A DNA stretch of 64,000 bases from Xanthobacteraceae bacterium. GTDB taxonomy: Bacteria; Pseudomonadota; Alphaproteobacteria; Rhizobiales; Xanthobacteraceae. The notes beneath the pieces are model-generated. The model was given only the letters and a program-made list of their open reading frames with translations, was not told where the DNA came from and did not search any database. The stretch spans positions 1-64,000 of the forward strand of contig JALHLQ010000015.1 of NCBI GenBank assembly GCA_022844485.1, in the 5' to 3' direction. The stretch's first letter is position 1, and every line of letters begins with the position of its first letter. Positions 9,700 to 21,035 of this stretch are shown one piece after another. Both the position numbers and the translations under genes were made by a program.

Positions 9700-11913
9700 T
9701 CAGCTCGCCGCCATTCCCTTCTCCATCGGCAAGGTCGTGATCCAGCGGCCTGTCGCGGCCGCATAGGCATTGGCGACGGCCGGCCCGATCGGCGGTACAC
9801 CGGGCTCGCCGATCCCGCTCGGGCTTGCCGTCGAGGGCACGATGTGCACTTCGACGCGCGGCATGTCCTCAAGACGCAACGGGCGATAGGTGTCGTAATT
9901 CGTTTGCTCGACGCGGCCGCCGGCGGCCAGCACGATTTCTTCGCGCAGAATGGCGCCCAAGCCGAAGCCGATGCCGCCTTCGATCTGCGCGCGAACGACA
10001 TCCGGATTGATCGCCACGCCGCAATCCACGGCGGCGACGACGCGATAGACCTTGAACTGTCCGCGCTCGCCCATGGCGATCTCCGCCACTTCCGCGACCA
10101 CGGTGCCGAACGACTCGTGCAGCGCGATTCCGCGAAAGCGGCCGGCGGGCAGGGGCGAACCCCATCCTGCGCGCTCGGCGGCCATATTCAACACGGCAAG
10201 ATGACGAGGCTTGTCACGCAGCAGGTCGCGGCGGAGCGCGACAGGGTCCTTGTTGGTTTCCCGCGCCACGCGGTCGATCATCGTCTCCATGACGTAGCCG
10301 GTATGCGCGTGGCCAACGGAGCGCCACCACAGAATCGGCACGCCGGTTTTCGTGTTATGAACCTCCGCGCGGAAATTCTGAAAGCCGTATTCGGTATCGT
10401 TGACGCCTTCGACCGAGGTGGCATCCACGCCGTCCTTGACCAGCGCCTGCTCGAAGGCAGTTCCGGTCAGGATCGATTGCCCGACGACGCGATGATGCCA
10501 GCCGGCGATGGCGCCATCGGCCGCGAGGCCGACACGCACCTTGTGCAGCATCAGCGGGCGATAGCGTCCGCCCGTCATGTCGTCCTCGCGCGTCCAGACG
10601 ACCTTCACCGGCGCGCGCCAGTTCAAGGCCTTCGCGGTCTCGACGGCCTCCACGATGACATCCGCATCCATCACCGCGCGCCGGCCAAATCCGCCGCCTG
10701 TCTTCATCACATGCATGCGAACCTTGTCCGGCGTGACGCCCGCGATCTGCGCCGAGACCATCTGGTAGAGATCCGGCATCTGGTGGCCGCCCCAGACGTC
10801 GAGCGCGCCCTCCGAAAACCGCGCGACCGCATCGAGCGGCTCGATGGCGGCATGCGCGAGATAGGGAAACTCATAGGTTGCCTCGATGACCCGCGCCGCC
10901 CGCGCGAGCGCGGCCTGCGCATCGCCTCGTTGCCCCGCGACCGCGCCGGGATGCTCGGCCAAGGCGCGATACTCGGTCATCAAATCCTGCGACGAGCGTT
11001 TCTCGGCTTGCGACTCGTCCCACTGCACTTTGAGCGCGTCGCGGCCGCGCATCGCGGCCCAGGTGTTTTCGGCGACGACCGCCACGCCGCGCGAAATCTG
11101 CACCACCTCGACGACGCCGCGAACGCGCCGCGCTTCCGTCGCATCGAAGGAGCGCACCGTCGCGCCGAACAAAGGCGGGTGCGCGACGACCGCTGTCAGC
11201 ATTCCCGGCAGGCGCACGTCGAGCGTGAACATCTCGCGCCCGCTCGCCTTCGCCGCGGAGTCGATGCGCCGAACGTCGGTCGAGCCGATCAGTTTCCAAT
11301 CCTTCGGTTGCTTCAGCGTCACTTGTTGCGGCACCGGCTCGCGCGCGGCGCCGTCCGCGAGTTCGCCGAATGTCGCGCGGCGATTACCCGGGCCGCTCAA
11401 GACGCCTCGTTCGACGCGCACCTGATCGGGCGCGACATTCCAGGCCCGAGCGGCCGCCGATACGAGCATGGCGCGGGCGGCGGCGCCCGCCTGCCGATAG
11501 CGCTCCCAGGACGATGCCATAGCGGTGGAACCGCCGGTTCCTTGCGCGGCGCCGCCCCAGGCGAGATTGCCGTAAAAGGCGGTGTTTCCCGCTGCGCCTT
11601 CGGCGCGCAACTGCGCGATATCGGCGTCGAGCTCCTCGGCGACGAGCGTCGCTGTTCCGTGATAGCAACCCTGACCCATGTCCATGTGCGCCGAGAAGAC
11701 CGTGACGGTGTTGTCGACGCCGATGCGCAGATAGGCTTGGAATGGGTTCGGAGCCGCGCCGCCTGCCGGCTTCGGCGCTTGCGCCGAAACCGGTGAAGCG
11801 GGGAATCCGATCGTCAGCCCGGCGCCAATCGCAACCGCGCCCGTGATGAAGCTGCGGCGGTTTGTCCTCAACGCGGTCCGCGTTTGCGTGATGCGCTTCG
11901 ATACGGGAAGCAT
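9700..11913 (-). CDS. Xanthine dehydrogenase family molybdopterin-binding subunit (isoquinoline 1-oxidoreductase beta-like), Tat signal
   Basis: [15 protein letters not shown] Tat motif; [19 protein letters not shown]; aldehyde oxidase/IorB-type Moco signatures. Confidence 0.92.
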   Translation of the reverse strand: MLPVSKRITQTRTALRTNRRSFITGAVAIGAGLTIGFPASPVSAQAPKPAGGAAPNPFQAYLRIGVDNTVTVFSAHMDMGQGCYHGTATLVAEELDADIAQLRAEGAAGNTAFYGNLAWGGAAQGTGGSTAMASSWERYRQAGAAARAMLVSAAARAWNVAPDQVRVERGVLSGPGNRRATFGELADGAAREPVPQQVTLKQPKDWKLIGSTDVRRIDSAAKASGREMFTLDVRLPGMLTAVVAHPPLFGATVRSFDATEARRVRGVVEVVQISRGVAVVAENTWAAMRGRDALKVQWDESQAEKRSSQDLMTEYRALAEHPGAVAGQRGDAQAALARAARVIEATYEFPYLAHAAIEPLDAVARFSEGALDVWGGHQMPDLYQMVSAQIAGVTPDKVRMHVMKTGGGFGRRAVMDADVIVEAVETAKALNWRAPVKVVWTREDDMTGGRYRPLMLHKVRVGLAADGAIAGWHHRVVGQSILTGTAFEQALVKDGVDATSVEGVNDTEYGFQNFRAEVHNTKTGVPILWWRSVGHAHTGYVMETMIDRVARETNKDPVALRRDLLRDKPRHLAVLNMAAERAGWGSPLPAGRFRGIALHESFGTVVAEVAEIAMGERGQFKVYRVVAAVDCGVAINPDVVRAQIEGGIGFGLGAILREEIVLAAGGRVEQTNYDTYRPLRLEDMPRVEVHIVPSTASPSGIGEPGVPPIGPAVANAYAAATGRWITTLPMEKGMAAS

Positions 11914-11923
11914 GACGGTCTCC

Positions 11924-12373
11924 TCAAATCGTGTTGGCGGCGTCACGCACGCCGGCGCGAATGCGCTGATAGGTGGCGCAGCGGCAAAGATTGCCCTTCA
12001 GCGCTGCGTTGATCTCGGCATCGCTCGGGTTTCGCGTCTTGGTCAGGAGCGCAACGGCCGCCATCACCTGGCCCGACTGGCAGTAACCGCACTGGGGAAC
12101 ATCGAGCCGTGTCCACGCGTCCTGCACCGCCGTTGCAATCGGACCCTCGAGGCCCTCGATCGTCGTCACCCTCGCATCGGCCACAGCCGACACCGGCGTG
12201 ATGCAGGCAAAGGTCGGCTCGCCATTCACGTGAACCATGCAAGCGCCGCATTGGGCCATGCCGCAGCCGAACTTTGTTCCCGTCAGACCGAGCACATCGC
12301 GGATTGCCCACAAAAGAGGCATTTCGGGATCGACCTCGATCTCGCGCATTTGGCCGTTTACGTTCAGTCGCAT
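11924..12373 (-). CDS. (2Fe-2S)-binding protein (IorA-like small subunit)
   Basis: [16 protein letters not shown] and CGYCQSGQ...[11 protein letters not shown] 2Fe-2S motifs. Confidence 0.93.
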   Translation of the reverse strand: MRLNVNGQMREIEVDPEMPLLWAIRDVLGLTGTKFGCGMAQCGACMVHVNGEPTFACITPVSAVADARVTTIEGLEGPIATAVQDAWTRLDVPQCGYCQSGQVMAAVALLTKTRNPSDAEINAALKGNLCRCATYQRIRAGVRDAANTI

Positions 12374-12624
12374 GGATAACTCCAATCAGGGGCGTTGATT
12401 GATCTTGCGGCTCTCGAACCCATTTTCTCGCGAAGTGCGGCGGAATGATATCGGTCGGAGGAAAGACAAGCGCGCCGATGTCGCAGACAGGCGGCGCTGA
12501 AAGCGATTTTCTGTTTTCCTGTCCAGCTTCAGATGCGCGGCGGCCGCGGCGCTCGGATCACAAGGATGTGAGGCCTTCTGCGGGCCGGCGAGCGGCTGCG
12601 GTCAGAGCGCTGGTTGGAATCAAG

Positions 12625-13293
12625 TCAGCCGGTCGGGAAAACCGTCGGGTCGGTTCGCTCGCGGCGGATGCGGATGCCGCGCGCGCGCATGTCTTCCAGT
12701 TGCACATACATCTCGGCCGCAATCACGGCGTCGTTCATCGCATCGTGCTCCTGCAGGGCGGAGACCTTGAGGTCCCGCTGCATGGCGCGCATCGACAGGT
12801 CGATGGCGGTTCCGGGCGGCGCGTGTCCGTATTTCCGGTCGTAGTAGAGCTTGGAGATGTCGATCTGCTCGTTCGGCAAGTGGATGTTGAGCATGTCGAT
12901 CAGATATTTGTTGAGCATGCGCACGTCGAAGGAGATCCAATAGCCGACCAGCGGCCGGTTGCCGATGAAGCGCAACAGATCGGGCAGGATGTCCATCATC
13001 GGCTGGCCGTGCTCCACGTCCTTGGAGCGCAATTGATGAACCTTGATGGCGGACTCGCGCATCTTCGCGTCCGGACGGAGGACGGCCTGGAAGGCTTGGC
13101 TCGTGAGGATGCGGGTGCCGCGAATGGGGATTGCGGCGATGCTGATGATGTCGTCGACCCAGGGATCGAATCCGGTCGTTTCGCAATCGAGCGAAACCGC
13201 CTCGCCTTGATCCGGTTGCTGAAACAGAAACCGGTACTGTCTGTCGGTCATGGCCAGCCGATCGATCGTGCGCCGAAGCCACGTCAGCATCAC
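12625..13293 (-). CDS. 3'-5' exonuclease (DnaQ/DEDDh-like)
   Basis: VSLDCETTGFDPWVDDIISIAAIPI; LVGYWISFDVRMLN; H-x(4)-D C-terminal motif EHDAMNDAVIAAE. Confidence 0.9.
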   Translation of the reverse strand: MMLTWLRRTIDRLAMTDRQYRFLFQQPDQGEAVSLDCETTGFDPWVDDIISIAAIPIRGTRILTSQAFQAVLRPDAKMRESAIKVHQLRSKDVEHGQPMMDILPDLLRFIGNRPLVGYWISFDVRMLNKYLIDMLNIHLPNEQIDISKLYYDRKYGHAPPGTAIDLSMRAMQRDLKVSALQEHDAMNDAVIAAEMYVQLEDMRARGIRIRRERTDPTVFPTG

Positions 13294-15110
13294 GAGAACA
13301 GACTCAAGTGGTAGCGGTTGCGGATGATCTCGCGGAACCGCTTCACCACGCGCAGGGCGTCGCGCAAGAGATCGCGGTCGCCGGTGGTGAGTTCGCCCAA
13401 GCGGACAATGGCCTCCGTCTCGCGTGCTCCGGTCTTCATGGCGCGCAGTTGCGATCGCAGACGCAGCTCCATGAAATAGGACAGGGCGCTGATGAGTTCG
13501 CGCGAAAGCTCGCTGCCAAGAACGCCCGCCGCTTCAAGCATCTGAATGCGCTTTGCCGTCGGCGTCTCCCGCAAGCCATGTTCGATGGCGAGCGTGCGAA
13601 TGCCGTGCACGATCGGAAAGGTGCCGGATTTCTTGATGTGGATGGTGCCCGAACCGACGCCAACCGAGGCCATCAAGGTCGAGAACATGCCCGCGCTGGC
13701 GTCCTCGAACAGATCGATGGCACGCGCAAAACGCGCGAGATGGATCCTTTCCCCGCGCATCAGTTCGATGAGGGCCGTCTTTGCCTGGTCGACCAGCTCG
13801 CTGCGGCCCGCGACCGGGATGGCATCGAAGAAGATGCCGAGATTCATCGCGCTGTCCTCGTCGGGGGTCATGATCCACCCCTTGATCTGGCGGACGAAGT
13901 CGTCGATCGGCTGCGACCATTGCGGGTTCTTCACCATCACGTTGCCCGGGCAGGGCGGGAAACCGAATTTGAGAAGCGCGTTCGAAAAGGCGTCACGGAA
14001 TGCTTGCAGTTCGGATGGGTCCACGGGGTGCGCAAGCAGCAAGCCGTTGTCCTGATCGGTGCGCACGGTCTGCTCGCCGCGTCCCTCAGAGCCCATGACG
14101 ATCAGGCATCCGGCATCGCGGATCGAAGGCGGAGCGACGAGTTCAAAAACCTTGGCGAACAGCCGCCGGTTGAGGTCCGAGGTGATCTCGGCAATGACCT
14201 CGACCTTGACGTCCTGCTGTTCCAACCGCTCGACCTGGTGCTGGATTTCCGCCGCCGCGCCGACAAGGTCGTCGATCGTGTGCGCGCGGTCGATATGTCC
14301 GGGAATGAGCTGCGAGTTGCCCGCGAAAAGCCCAAGGATGTCGATGTCTTCCAGCGTGCCCACGAACTCGCCGTTGGAACGGACCGCAAGCCGCCGCTTG
14401 TTGTGACGCGTCATGAGAATCAGGGCTTCGAAGATGAAATCGTCCAGGTCGACCGCAATCACGTCGTAGTGGCACAAGTCGCGGACCGGCGTGTCGAGCG
14501 GCCGGTGGCCAAGCACCGCAGCCTTGCCGAGGTTCATGCCGGTGACGATGCCAAGCTCGCCGTTGTTTTCGATGAACAGGGCATTGTTGTTATGCTCATA
14601 CATCATGCGGCCGGCCTGTTGCATGGTCGTTCCGCCGTCCATGAACAAGGCCTTCTGGATGCGGGCGTCGCGTACGCGCGCGCGCAGAACCGACTCGACG
14701 CCTTCCGGCGCATGCCGGCGGGCGAAGGAGACGAGCTTGCGGGAGATTTCCGAATAGAAGAACGCAGCAAAGCCGGTATTGCGCTTGATCAGGTCGAGAA
14801 TCACGTTCTTCGGTGCGAGATAGCAGAGCGTCTCTTCCGCCGCCACGAAGTGCGAGCCGGCGGCGTCATGCACGAGCGAGCGGGAATCGAAGCTGTCTTT
14901 GGGGCCGAGCAAGGCCTCGAGTTCGTCGGCGTCGCGCTCCTCGACGCTGCCCTTGATGATGACGTGCAGGTAATCGCTCGGCTTGCCCTGCTCGATGATC
15001 GTCTCGCCCGGCCGGAAGTAGCCGATATCGAGCGCCGCGCGAAGCTCGCTGATCTCCTGATGGGTCAGCTGGTCGAAGGGCGGGTTATGTGCGTCGAACG
15101 CGCGTGGCAT
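13290..15110 (-). CDS. Cyclic-nucleotide-binding / CBS / DUF294 nucleotidyltransferase-like protein
   Basis: CNB-like N-terminus (FRPGETIIEQGKPSDYLHVIIKGSVEE), CBS pair, LIVMGSEGRGEQTVRTDQDNGLLL nucleotidyltransferase motif. Confidence 0.9.
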   Translation of the reverse strand: MPRAFDAHNPPFDQLTHQEISELRAALDIGYFRPGETIIEQGKPSDYLHVIIKGSVEERDADELEALLGPKDSFDSRSLVHDAAGSHFVAAEETLCYLAPKNVILDLIKRNTGFAAFFYSEISRKLVSFARRHAPEGVESVLRARVRDARIQKALFMDGGTTMQQAGRMMYEHNNNALFIENNGELGIVTGMNLGKAAVLGHRPLDTPVRDLCHYDVIAVDLDDFIFEALILMTRHNKRRLAVRSNGEFVGTLEDIDILGLFAGNSQLIPGHIDRAHTIDDLVGAAAEIQHQVERLEQQDVKVEVIAEITSDLNRRLFAKVFELVAPPSIRDAGCLIVMGSEGRGEQTVRTDQDNGLLLAHPVDPSELQAFRDAFSNALLKFGFPPCPGNVMVKNPQWSQPIDDFVRQIKGWIMTPDEDSAMNLGIFFDAIPVAGRSELVDQAKTALIELMRGERIHLARFARAIDLFEDASAGMFSTLMASVGVGSGTIHIKKSGTFPIVHGIRTLAIEHGLRETPTAKRIQMLEAAGVLGSELSRELISALSYFMELRLRSQLRAMKTGARETEAIVRLGELTTGDRDLLRDALRVVKRFREIIRNRYHLSLFS

Positions 15111-15236
15111 CGCTTGACTCCTCGCAGCGACATCCGGCCGCCATGAGTATCATTGTTTTCCGATCCTTTGTCGCGCAGGGACCAACGAAAAGCCGGGCGC
15201 AAGCGCCCGGCTTTTACGCGGCCGTCACGGCACGGC

Positions 15237-16907
15237 TTAGTGCGCCACAGCCCCGGCGGCGCCAATACCCGTCTCGGAGCGAATATACTGGGCGTCGAAC
15301 AAGGCCTTTTCGTTGTCCGCCCTCTGGCTCGCGTCGAGCTTGGAGAAAAGCCAAATCCCGAGAAACGCGATGGAGATCGAGAACAGCGCGGGGTTGTCGT
15401 AGGGGAAGAGCGCGGTCTTGAAACCGAAGGTCTTGACCCAAACCGCCGGGCTCAACACCACCATAGCCACCGCCGCGATCAGGCCGGCAAAGCCGCCGAT
15501 GAGCGCCCCGCGCGAGGTCGTCCCTTTCCAGAAGACCGACATCAGGAGAACCGGAAAGTTGCAACTCGCCGCAACCGCGAAAGCCAACCCGACCATGAAG
15601 GCGACATTCTGATTCTCGAAGACGTAGCCGAGAAAGATCGCGACAATCCCGATCGCGATCGCGGACATCTTCGACAGGCGCACCTCACGGTCTTCCGACA
15701 CCTTGCCGCGCGCTATCACGGATGCATAGAGGTCGTGGCTGACCGCGGAGGCGCCCGCGAGCGTCAAGCCCGCGACAACGGCGAGGATGGTTGCGAACGC
15801 GACCGCGGAAATGAAGCCCAAGAATAGCGAACCGCCGACCGCGTTGGCGAGATGCACGGCCGCCATATTGGTGCCGCCGAGCATGTCGGTGATCTTGTTG
15901 TAAGCGCCGCCCGTTCCGACCTTGAAATAGGACGGATCGTTCATCAGGAAGGTGATGGCGCCGAAGCCGATGATGAAGGTCAGAATGTAGAAGTAGCCGA
16001 TGAAGCCGGTCGCATAGAACACCGACTTCCGCGCGGCCTTGGCGTCGGCCACGGTGAAGAAACGCATCAGGATATGCGGCAATCCCGCCGTGCCGAACAT
16101 CAGCGCGAGGCCCAGCGAAACCGCCGAGACCGGATCGGTGACGAGGTTGCCGGGCGCCATGATGGAGCCTTGCCGCGGATGGATTTCCACGGCGGTGCGG
16201 AACATTGCCTCCGGCGAGAAACCGAAATGCCACAACACGGCCAGCGCCATGAAGGTCGCGCCGCCGAGCAGGAGGCAGGCTTTGATGATCTGCACCCAGG
16301 TCGTGGCGACCATGCCGCCGAAGGCGACATAGACGATCATCAAGGCGCCGACCATGATGACCGCGTAGAGATAGGGCAGGCCGAAGAGCAGCTCGATCAG
16401 CTTTCCAGCGCCGACCATCTGCGCAATCAGATAGAAGGCGACGACGGTCAGCGTGCCCGTCGCGGACAGGATGCGGATCGGCGTCGGCTCGAGGCGAAAC
16501 GAGGCGACATCGGCAAAGGTGTACTTGCCGAGATTGCGAAGGCGCTCCGCAATCAGAAACAGAATGATCGGCCAACCGACGAGCCAGCCGACGGAATAAA
16601 TGAGTCCATCGAACCCCGAGGCAAAGACCAGACCGGAGATGCCGAGAAACGACGCCGCCGACATGTAGTCGCCGGCGATCGCAAGCCCGTTCTGGAAGCC
16701 GGTGATGCCGCCGCCGGCAGCGTAGAAATCGGCAGCCGAGCGGGTGCGTCGCGCCGCCCAGTAAGTGATGCCGAGCGTCGCCGCGACGAAGAGGAAGAAC
16801 ATGACGATGGCGGGCATGTTCAGCGTCTTGCCGTCGGCGGCTTCGGCCGGCGAAAGCGCGGCGGCGACGGCGAGCGCGCCCGCGACGAACAGCAGCTTGC
16901 GCATCAC
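15237..16907 (-). CDS. actP: Sodium:solute (acetate-type) symporter
   Basis: SSS-family fold; [40 protein letters not shown] as in ActP. Confidence 0.88.
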   Translation of the reverse strand: MMRKLLFVAGALAVAAALSPAEAADGKTLNMPAIVMFFLFVAATLGITYWAARRTRSAADFYAAGGGITGFQNGLAIAGDYMSAASFLGISGLVFASGFDGLIYSVGWLVGWPIILFLIAERLRNLGKYTFADVASFRLEPTPIRILSATGTLTVVAFYLIAQMVGAGKLIELLFGLPYLYAVIMVGALMIVYVAFGGMVATTWVQIIKACLLLGGATFMALAVLWHFGFSPEAMFRTAVEIHPRQGSIMAPGNLVTDPVSAVSLGLALMFGTAGLPHILMRFFTVADAKAARKSVFYATGFIGYFYILTFIIGFGAITFLMNDPSYFKVGTGGAYNKITDMLGGTNMAAVHLANAVGGSLFLGFISAVAFATILAVVAGLTLAGASAVSHDLYASVIARGKVSEDREVRLSKMSAIAIGIVAIFLGYVFENQNVAFMVGLAFAVAASCNFPVLLMSVFWKGTTSRGALIGGFAGLIAAVAMVVLSPAVWVKTFGFKTALFPYDNPALFSISIAFLGIWLFSKLDASQRADNEKALFDAQYIRSETGIGAAGAVAH

Positions 16908-17209
16908 TTCATCCTCTCGACAATGGCGCGCGTGAGCGCGTCGAATTCGGAATTGGCCCGCCGGACATAAATCCCGGTCAGAACAAATGCCGAGACGATG
17001 ACGAACAGGCCCAAGGGAATCCCAACCGTCGTCACACCCGAGCCGATCGGCGTGCCGAGGCTGCGCGGAGCGAAGGCGATGATGAAAATGAATCCGAAAT
17101 AGATCGCCAGCATGGCCGCCGAAAGGGTCCAGGCGAAGCGCGTCCGTCTCGCGATGAGCTGCCTGAACTGGGGATTGCTTTGAACCTGAGCGACGTTGTC
17201 CGGTTTCAT
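16904..17209 (-). CDS. DUF485 domain membrane protein
   Basis: Two-TM protein, [19 protein letters not shown]; overlaps the symporter start. Confidence 0.88.
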   Translation of the reverse strand: MKPDNVAQVQSNPQFRQLIARRTRFAWTLSAAMLAIYFGFIFIIAFAPRSLGTPIGSGVTTVGIPLGLFVIVSAFVLTGIYVRRANSEFDALTRAIVERMK

Positions 17210-17526
17210 GGTCTCCTCCGCCTCTCCATCGACAGAAAGCAGCGAACGCCAGCGAGGTCCGCGCAGCCGAATGATCAGAAGGCTTTTAGGCTAGGCGTCC
17301 GCCGTCACCAGCGCCGGCGGACATTATATTCATTGTGCTACCGGCAATGAGAGCAAAGTGGAAGCTGATAAAACGTCTTGCGACTTTCGACGCACGGGAA
17401 ACTGCGCATGGACGAGGCCGCGTGGCGGCCGCGGGGCGGCGCCGGAGCGCGATGATTCACCACTCCACTAGCCGCAGCCGATGTTCAAGGCTACATTCGA
17501 TGCGGATAGGCTTGAGGTTTTTGCGG

Positions 17527-18642
17527 ATGCAGCACGCGATCCGATGCATGCTGATGCGGGGCGGGACATCCAAGGGCGCGTATTTCCTCAAAGAGGATTT
17601 GCCGCGCGAGGTCGAGGCGCGGGATCGCATTCTGCTCGCCGTGCTCGGCTCGCCCGATCCCCGGCAGATCGACGGGGTCGGCGGCGCGCATCCGCTCACG
17701 AGCAAGGTCGCCGTCGTCTCGCGCGCCGCAGACGCGGCCGCCGATATCGATTTCCTGTTCGCGCAGGTGTCGGTCGACAAGGCGCATGTGGATACGACTC
17801 CGAATTGCGGTAACATCCTGGCCGGCGTCGGCCCGTTCGCGATCGAACGCGAGCTCATCCCAGCAACCCCGCCGGTGACCAAGGTGGTGGTGCGTACCGT
17901 CAACACCGGCACGCTCGCCGAGCTTGTGGTGGAGACACCGGACGGGCGCGTGAATTACGAGGGCGATGCGCGGATCGACGGCGTGCCCGGGACGGCGGCG
18001 CCGATCCCGATCAATTTCCTCGATGCCGCAGGGTCCGTTTGCGGAGCCTTGCTCCCGACGGGCAACGTGGCGGACACGATCGAGGGGGTCTCCGTGACCT
18101 GCATCGACAACGGAATGCCCTGCGTCGTGCTCGCCGCCCGCACGCTCGGCAAGACGGGATACGAGGCGCCGCAGGAGCTGATGGCGGATCAAGCGTTCCG
18201 TGCGCGGCTCGAGGCGATCCGCCTGCGCGCCGGCCCGATGATGCGGCTCGGCGATGTCGCAAAACAGGTCGTGCCGAAGATGATCCTGGTCGCACCGCCG
18301 AGGCGCGGCGGCCATATCTGCACGCGGAGCTTCATTCCGCACGAGTGCCATTCGGCGATCGGCGTGTTCGCGGCGGTCACGGTCGCGACGGCGTGCGTGC
18401 TGCCGGGGTCGCCCGCGCATGACTGCGCCGTCGTCCCGGCGGGGCGCATCAAGACCCTGTCGGTCGAGCATCCGAGCGGTGAATTCACTGTGCGGCTCGA
18501 AGTCGGCGGAAGCGAGCATGCGCCGGTTGTCGAGCGCGCCGGCTTGCTGCGGACGGCGCGGCTCCTGTTCGACGGCCAGGTGTTTGTGCCGGCGGCGGCC
18601 GCCGCCGCGCGCACAAGCGGCTCGGCGCCGCGCGCGGCGTAA
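17527..18642 (+). CDS. galD: 4-oxalomesaconate tautomerase (PrpF/GalD family)
   Basis: IRCMLMRGGTSKGAYFLKEDLP and PNCGNILAGVGPFAIE are PrpF-family motifs; followed by galB and ligK homologs. Confidence 0.85.
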   Translation: MQHAIRCMLMRGGTSKGAYFLKEDLPREVEARDRILLAVLGSPDPRQIDGVGGAHPLTSKVAVVSRAADAAADIDFLFAQVSVDKAHVDTTPNCGNILAGVGPFAIERELIPATPPVTKVVVRTVNTGTLAELVVETPDGRVNYEGDARIDGVPGTAAPIPINFLDAAGSVCGALLPTGNVADTIEGVSVTCIDNGMPCVVLAARTLGKTGYEAPQELMADQAFRARLEAIRLRAGPMMRLGDVAKQVVPKMILVAPPRRGGHICTRSFIPHECHSAIGVFAAVTVATACVLPGSPAHDCAVVPAGRIKTLSVEHPSGEFTVRLEVGGSEHAPVVERAGLLRTARLLFDGQVFVPAAAAAARTSGSAPRAA

Positions 18643-18667
18643 GTCTTCACCCATCCGAAGGGCTCAC

Positions 18668-19393
18668 ATGGCTGCACAAGGCAAGACGGGACTGGTCGTC
18701 ACCGCGCACCCCGGCGATTTCGTCTGGCGCGCGGGAGGCGCGATCGCGCTGCATGCGCGCAAAGGCTACCGCATGAAGATCGTCTGTCTTTCGTTCGGCG
18801 AGCGCGGCGAAAGCCAGTTCGCCTGGAAGCGGGCGGGGGCCACGCTGGATGAGGTCAAGCGGGGCCGGCGCGACGAGGCGGAGCGCGCCGCCGACGTGCT
18901 CGGCGCCGAGATCGAGTTCTTCGATGCCGGCGATTATCCGCTGCGTCCGACGGCGGAGATGTTCGAGCGCATGGTCGACATCTATCGCGAGACCAATCCC
19001 GCCTTCGTGCTCACGCACGCGCTGGAGGATCCCTACAATTTCGATCACCCGGCGGCGGCGCAGTTCGCGCAGGAGACGCGCATCATCGCGCAGGCCATGG
19101 GCCACAAGCCGCAGGCGAATTATACCTACAACGCGCCGCCCGTGTTTCTCTTCGAGCCGCACCAGACCGAGATGTGCAATTTCAAGCCGAACGTGATCCT
19201 CAATATCGACGAGGTGTGGGATACCAAGCGCAAAGCCTTCGAGGTGCTCGCGGCGCAAAAGCATCTTTGGGAATACTATACGCGCGTGGGGCTGCAGCGC
19301 GGCATGCAGGGCGGGCGCAATGCCGGCGTGCCGATGACCTACGGCGAAGCCTATCAGCGCCTCTTTCCCACCGTCGCATCGGAGCTCGCATGA
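18668..19393 (+). CDS. galB: 4-oxalomesaconate hydratase (PIG-L deacetylase fold, GalB-like)
   Basis: VVTAHPGDFVWRAGGAIALHARKGYRMKIVCLSFGERGES; pathway neighbours. Confidence 0.85.
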   Translation: MAAQGKTGLVVTAHPGDFVWRAGGAIALHARKGYRMKIVCLSFGERGESQFAWKRAGATLDEVKRGRRDEAERAADVLGAEIEFFDAGDYPLRPTAEMFERMVDIYRETNPAFVLTHALEDPYNFDHPAAAQFAQETRIIAQAMGHKPQANYTYNAPPVFLFEPHQTEMCNFKPNVILNIDEVWDTKRKAFEVLAAQKHLWEYYTRVGLQRGMQGGRNAGVPMTYGEAYQRLFPTVASELA

Positions 19394-20127
19394 AACCCGT
19401 CGTTGTCCGTAACATCCCGCGGCCCGAACGCGCGCTGGTCGATCGGCTGGGTCATCTCGGCGTCTCGACCGTGCACGAGGCGCTCGGCCGGTCCGGGCTG
19501 ATGAAGACCTATATGCGCCCGATCTGGCCGGGAGCGGAGATCGCGGGCCCGGCAGTAACGGTGTTGGCGCAGCCCGGCGACAACTGGATGATTCACGTCG
19601 CGGTCGAGCAATGCCGTCCGGGCGACGTGATGGTGGTCGGCTGCACGGCAGACAATACCGACGGCATGTTCGGCGAACTGCTCGGCACGTCGCTTGCCGC
19701 GCATGGCGTGAGGGGCCTCATCATCGATGCCGGCTGCCGCGATGTGAAGCCGCTGCAGGCGATGGGCTTTCCGGTGTGGTCGCGCGCCATCTCGGCAAAG
19801 GGAACGGTGAAGGCCACGCCCGGCGCGGTGAACGTGCCGGTGGTTTGCGCGGGGGTTGCGGTCTCGCCCGGCGATGTGGTGGTCGCTGACGATGACGGCG
19901 TCGTGGTCGTGCCGCTAGCGGCGGCGGCCGATGTCGCGGCGAAAGGCGAGGCGCGCAAGGCGGACGAGGACCGCAAACGCGAGCGGCTCGCCGCCGGCGA
20001 ACTGAGTCTGGACATGTACGGGATGCGCGAGGGGTTGGCGAAGGCCGGACTTGTCTATGTCGACGACCTCGACGCCCATGCCGAGCTCGTCGGCGCCGCG
20101 TCGAAGCCCAACCTGAAGCGCGCATGA
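19390..20127 (+). CDS. ligK: 4-carboxy-4-hydroxy-2-oxoadipate aldolase/oxaloacetate decarboxylase
   Basis: RraA-like fold; ISAKGTVKATPGAVNVPVVCAGVAVSPGDVVVADDDGVVVVP; ATGA overlap with galB. Confidence 0.87.
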   Translation: MKPVVVRNIPRPERALVDRLGHLGVSTVHEALGRSGLMKTYMRPIWPGAEIAGPAVTVLAQPGDNWMIHVAVEQCRPGDVMVVGCTADNTDGMFGELLGTSLAAHGVRGLIIDAGCRDVKPLQAMGFPVWSRAISAKGTVKATPGAVNVPVVCAGVAVSPGDVVVADDDGVVVVPLAAAADVAAKGEARKADEDRKRERLAAGELSLDMYGMREGLAKAGLVYVDDLDAHAELVGAASKPNLKRA

Positions 20128-21035
20128 CATCGACTGTGCCGCCCGTCTGCTTCATCGGTTTCGGGGAGGCCGGACAGGCCCTTGCCGCGGGATTGCGCAG
20201 CGAGGGCGCAAGCGAGATCGCCGCGTGGGACATCCTGTTTCCCGGGCCGTCCGGCGAGGAGCTGCGCCGCGCGGCCGGAGACATCGGCGTGCGGGTTGCG
20301 ACATCGGCCGCGGACGCGGTGCGCGATGCCGGTCTGATCGTGTCCGCCGTCACGGCGGCCTCGAGCGTCGAGGCGGCGCAATCGATCGCGCCGCATCTGC
20401 GCGGCGGCCCTTATGTCCTCGACATCAATTCCGTGTCGCCGAAGCGCAAGCAGGATTCCGCAGCGCTGTTCGGAGGCGGGGCGCGTTACGTCGACGTGGC
20501 CGTGATGGCCCCGGTGCATCCGGGGCGCCACCAGACGCCAATGCTGCTCGCCGGCCCGCACGCGCGGGAGCTCGAGCCGATCTTGCGCGCGCTGCGCATG
20601 ACAGTGGAGGTCGCAGGATCCACGATCGGCGAGGCGGCGGCGATCAAGATGATCCGCAGCGTCATGATCAAGGGGCTCGAGGCGCTCACCTTCGAGTGCT
20701 TCGCGGCGGCGACGCAAGCCGGCGTCGCCGATCAAGTCGTGCAGACGCTATCGGCATCCTTCCCGACCCTCGATTGGCGCAAGATGGCCGCGTACAATCT
20801 CGAGCGCATGGCCAGACACGGCACGCGGCGCGCCGCTGAGATGGACGAGGTCGCGGCCACCTTGCGCGAGCTTGGGATTGCACCGCTGGCTGCGACCGCG
20901 ACCGCCGAGCGGCAGCGCGAGATCGGACGGCTCGGCCAGGACGCCGGCGTGCGGGCCGCGCTCGATCGCAATCTCGGCGCCATGTTCGGCGCGGTGCTGC
21001 AACGTTTGCCGCGACGACGGACGGCGGCCGAATGA
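20124..21035 (+). CDS. NAD(P)-dependent 6PGDH-fold oxidoreductase (DUF1932-like)
   Basis: CFIGFGEAGQALAAGL N-terminus; IRSVMIKGLEALTFECFAAA; ATGA overlap with ligK. Confidence 0.83.
   Translation: MTSTVPPVCFIGFGEAGQALAAGLRSEGASEIAAWDILFPGPSGEELRRAAGDIGVRVATSAADAVRDAGLIVSAVTAASSVEAAQSIAPHLRGGPYVLDINSVSPKRKQDSAALFGGGARYVDVAVMAPVHPGRHQTPMLLAGPHARELEPILRALRMTVEVAGSTIGEAAAIKMIRSVMIKGLEALTFECFAAATQAGVADQVVQTLSASFPTLDWRKMAAYNLERMARHGTRRAAEMDEVAATLRELGIAPLAATATAERQREIGRLGQDAGVRAALDRNLGAMFGAVLQRLPRRRTAAE

Noticed and set aside
9844-11796. 650-aa plus-strand ORF opposite the IorB-like gene
   Set aside because: Shadow ORF; the minus-strand frame carries molybdoenzyme motifs
13308-15146. 612-aa plus-strand ORF opposite the CNB/CBS/nucleotidyltransferase gene
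   Set aside because: Shadow ORF, no recognisable domain
17331-17349. CATTG-N9-CAATG inverted repeat upstream of galD as an operator
   Set aside because: Only 5-bp arms; expected by chance at this length and no adjacent regulator gene
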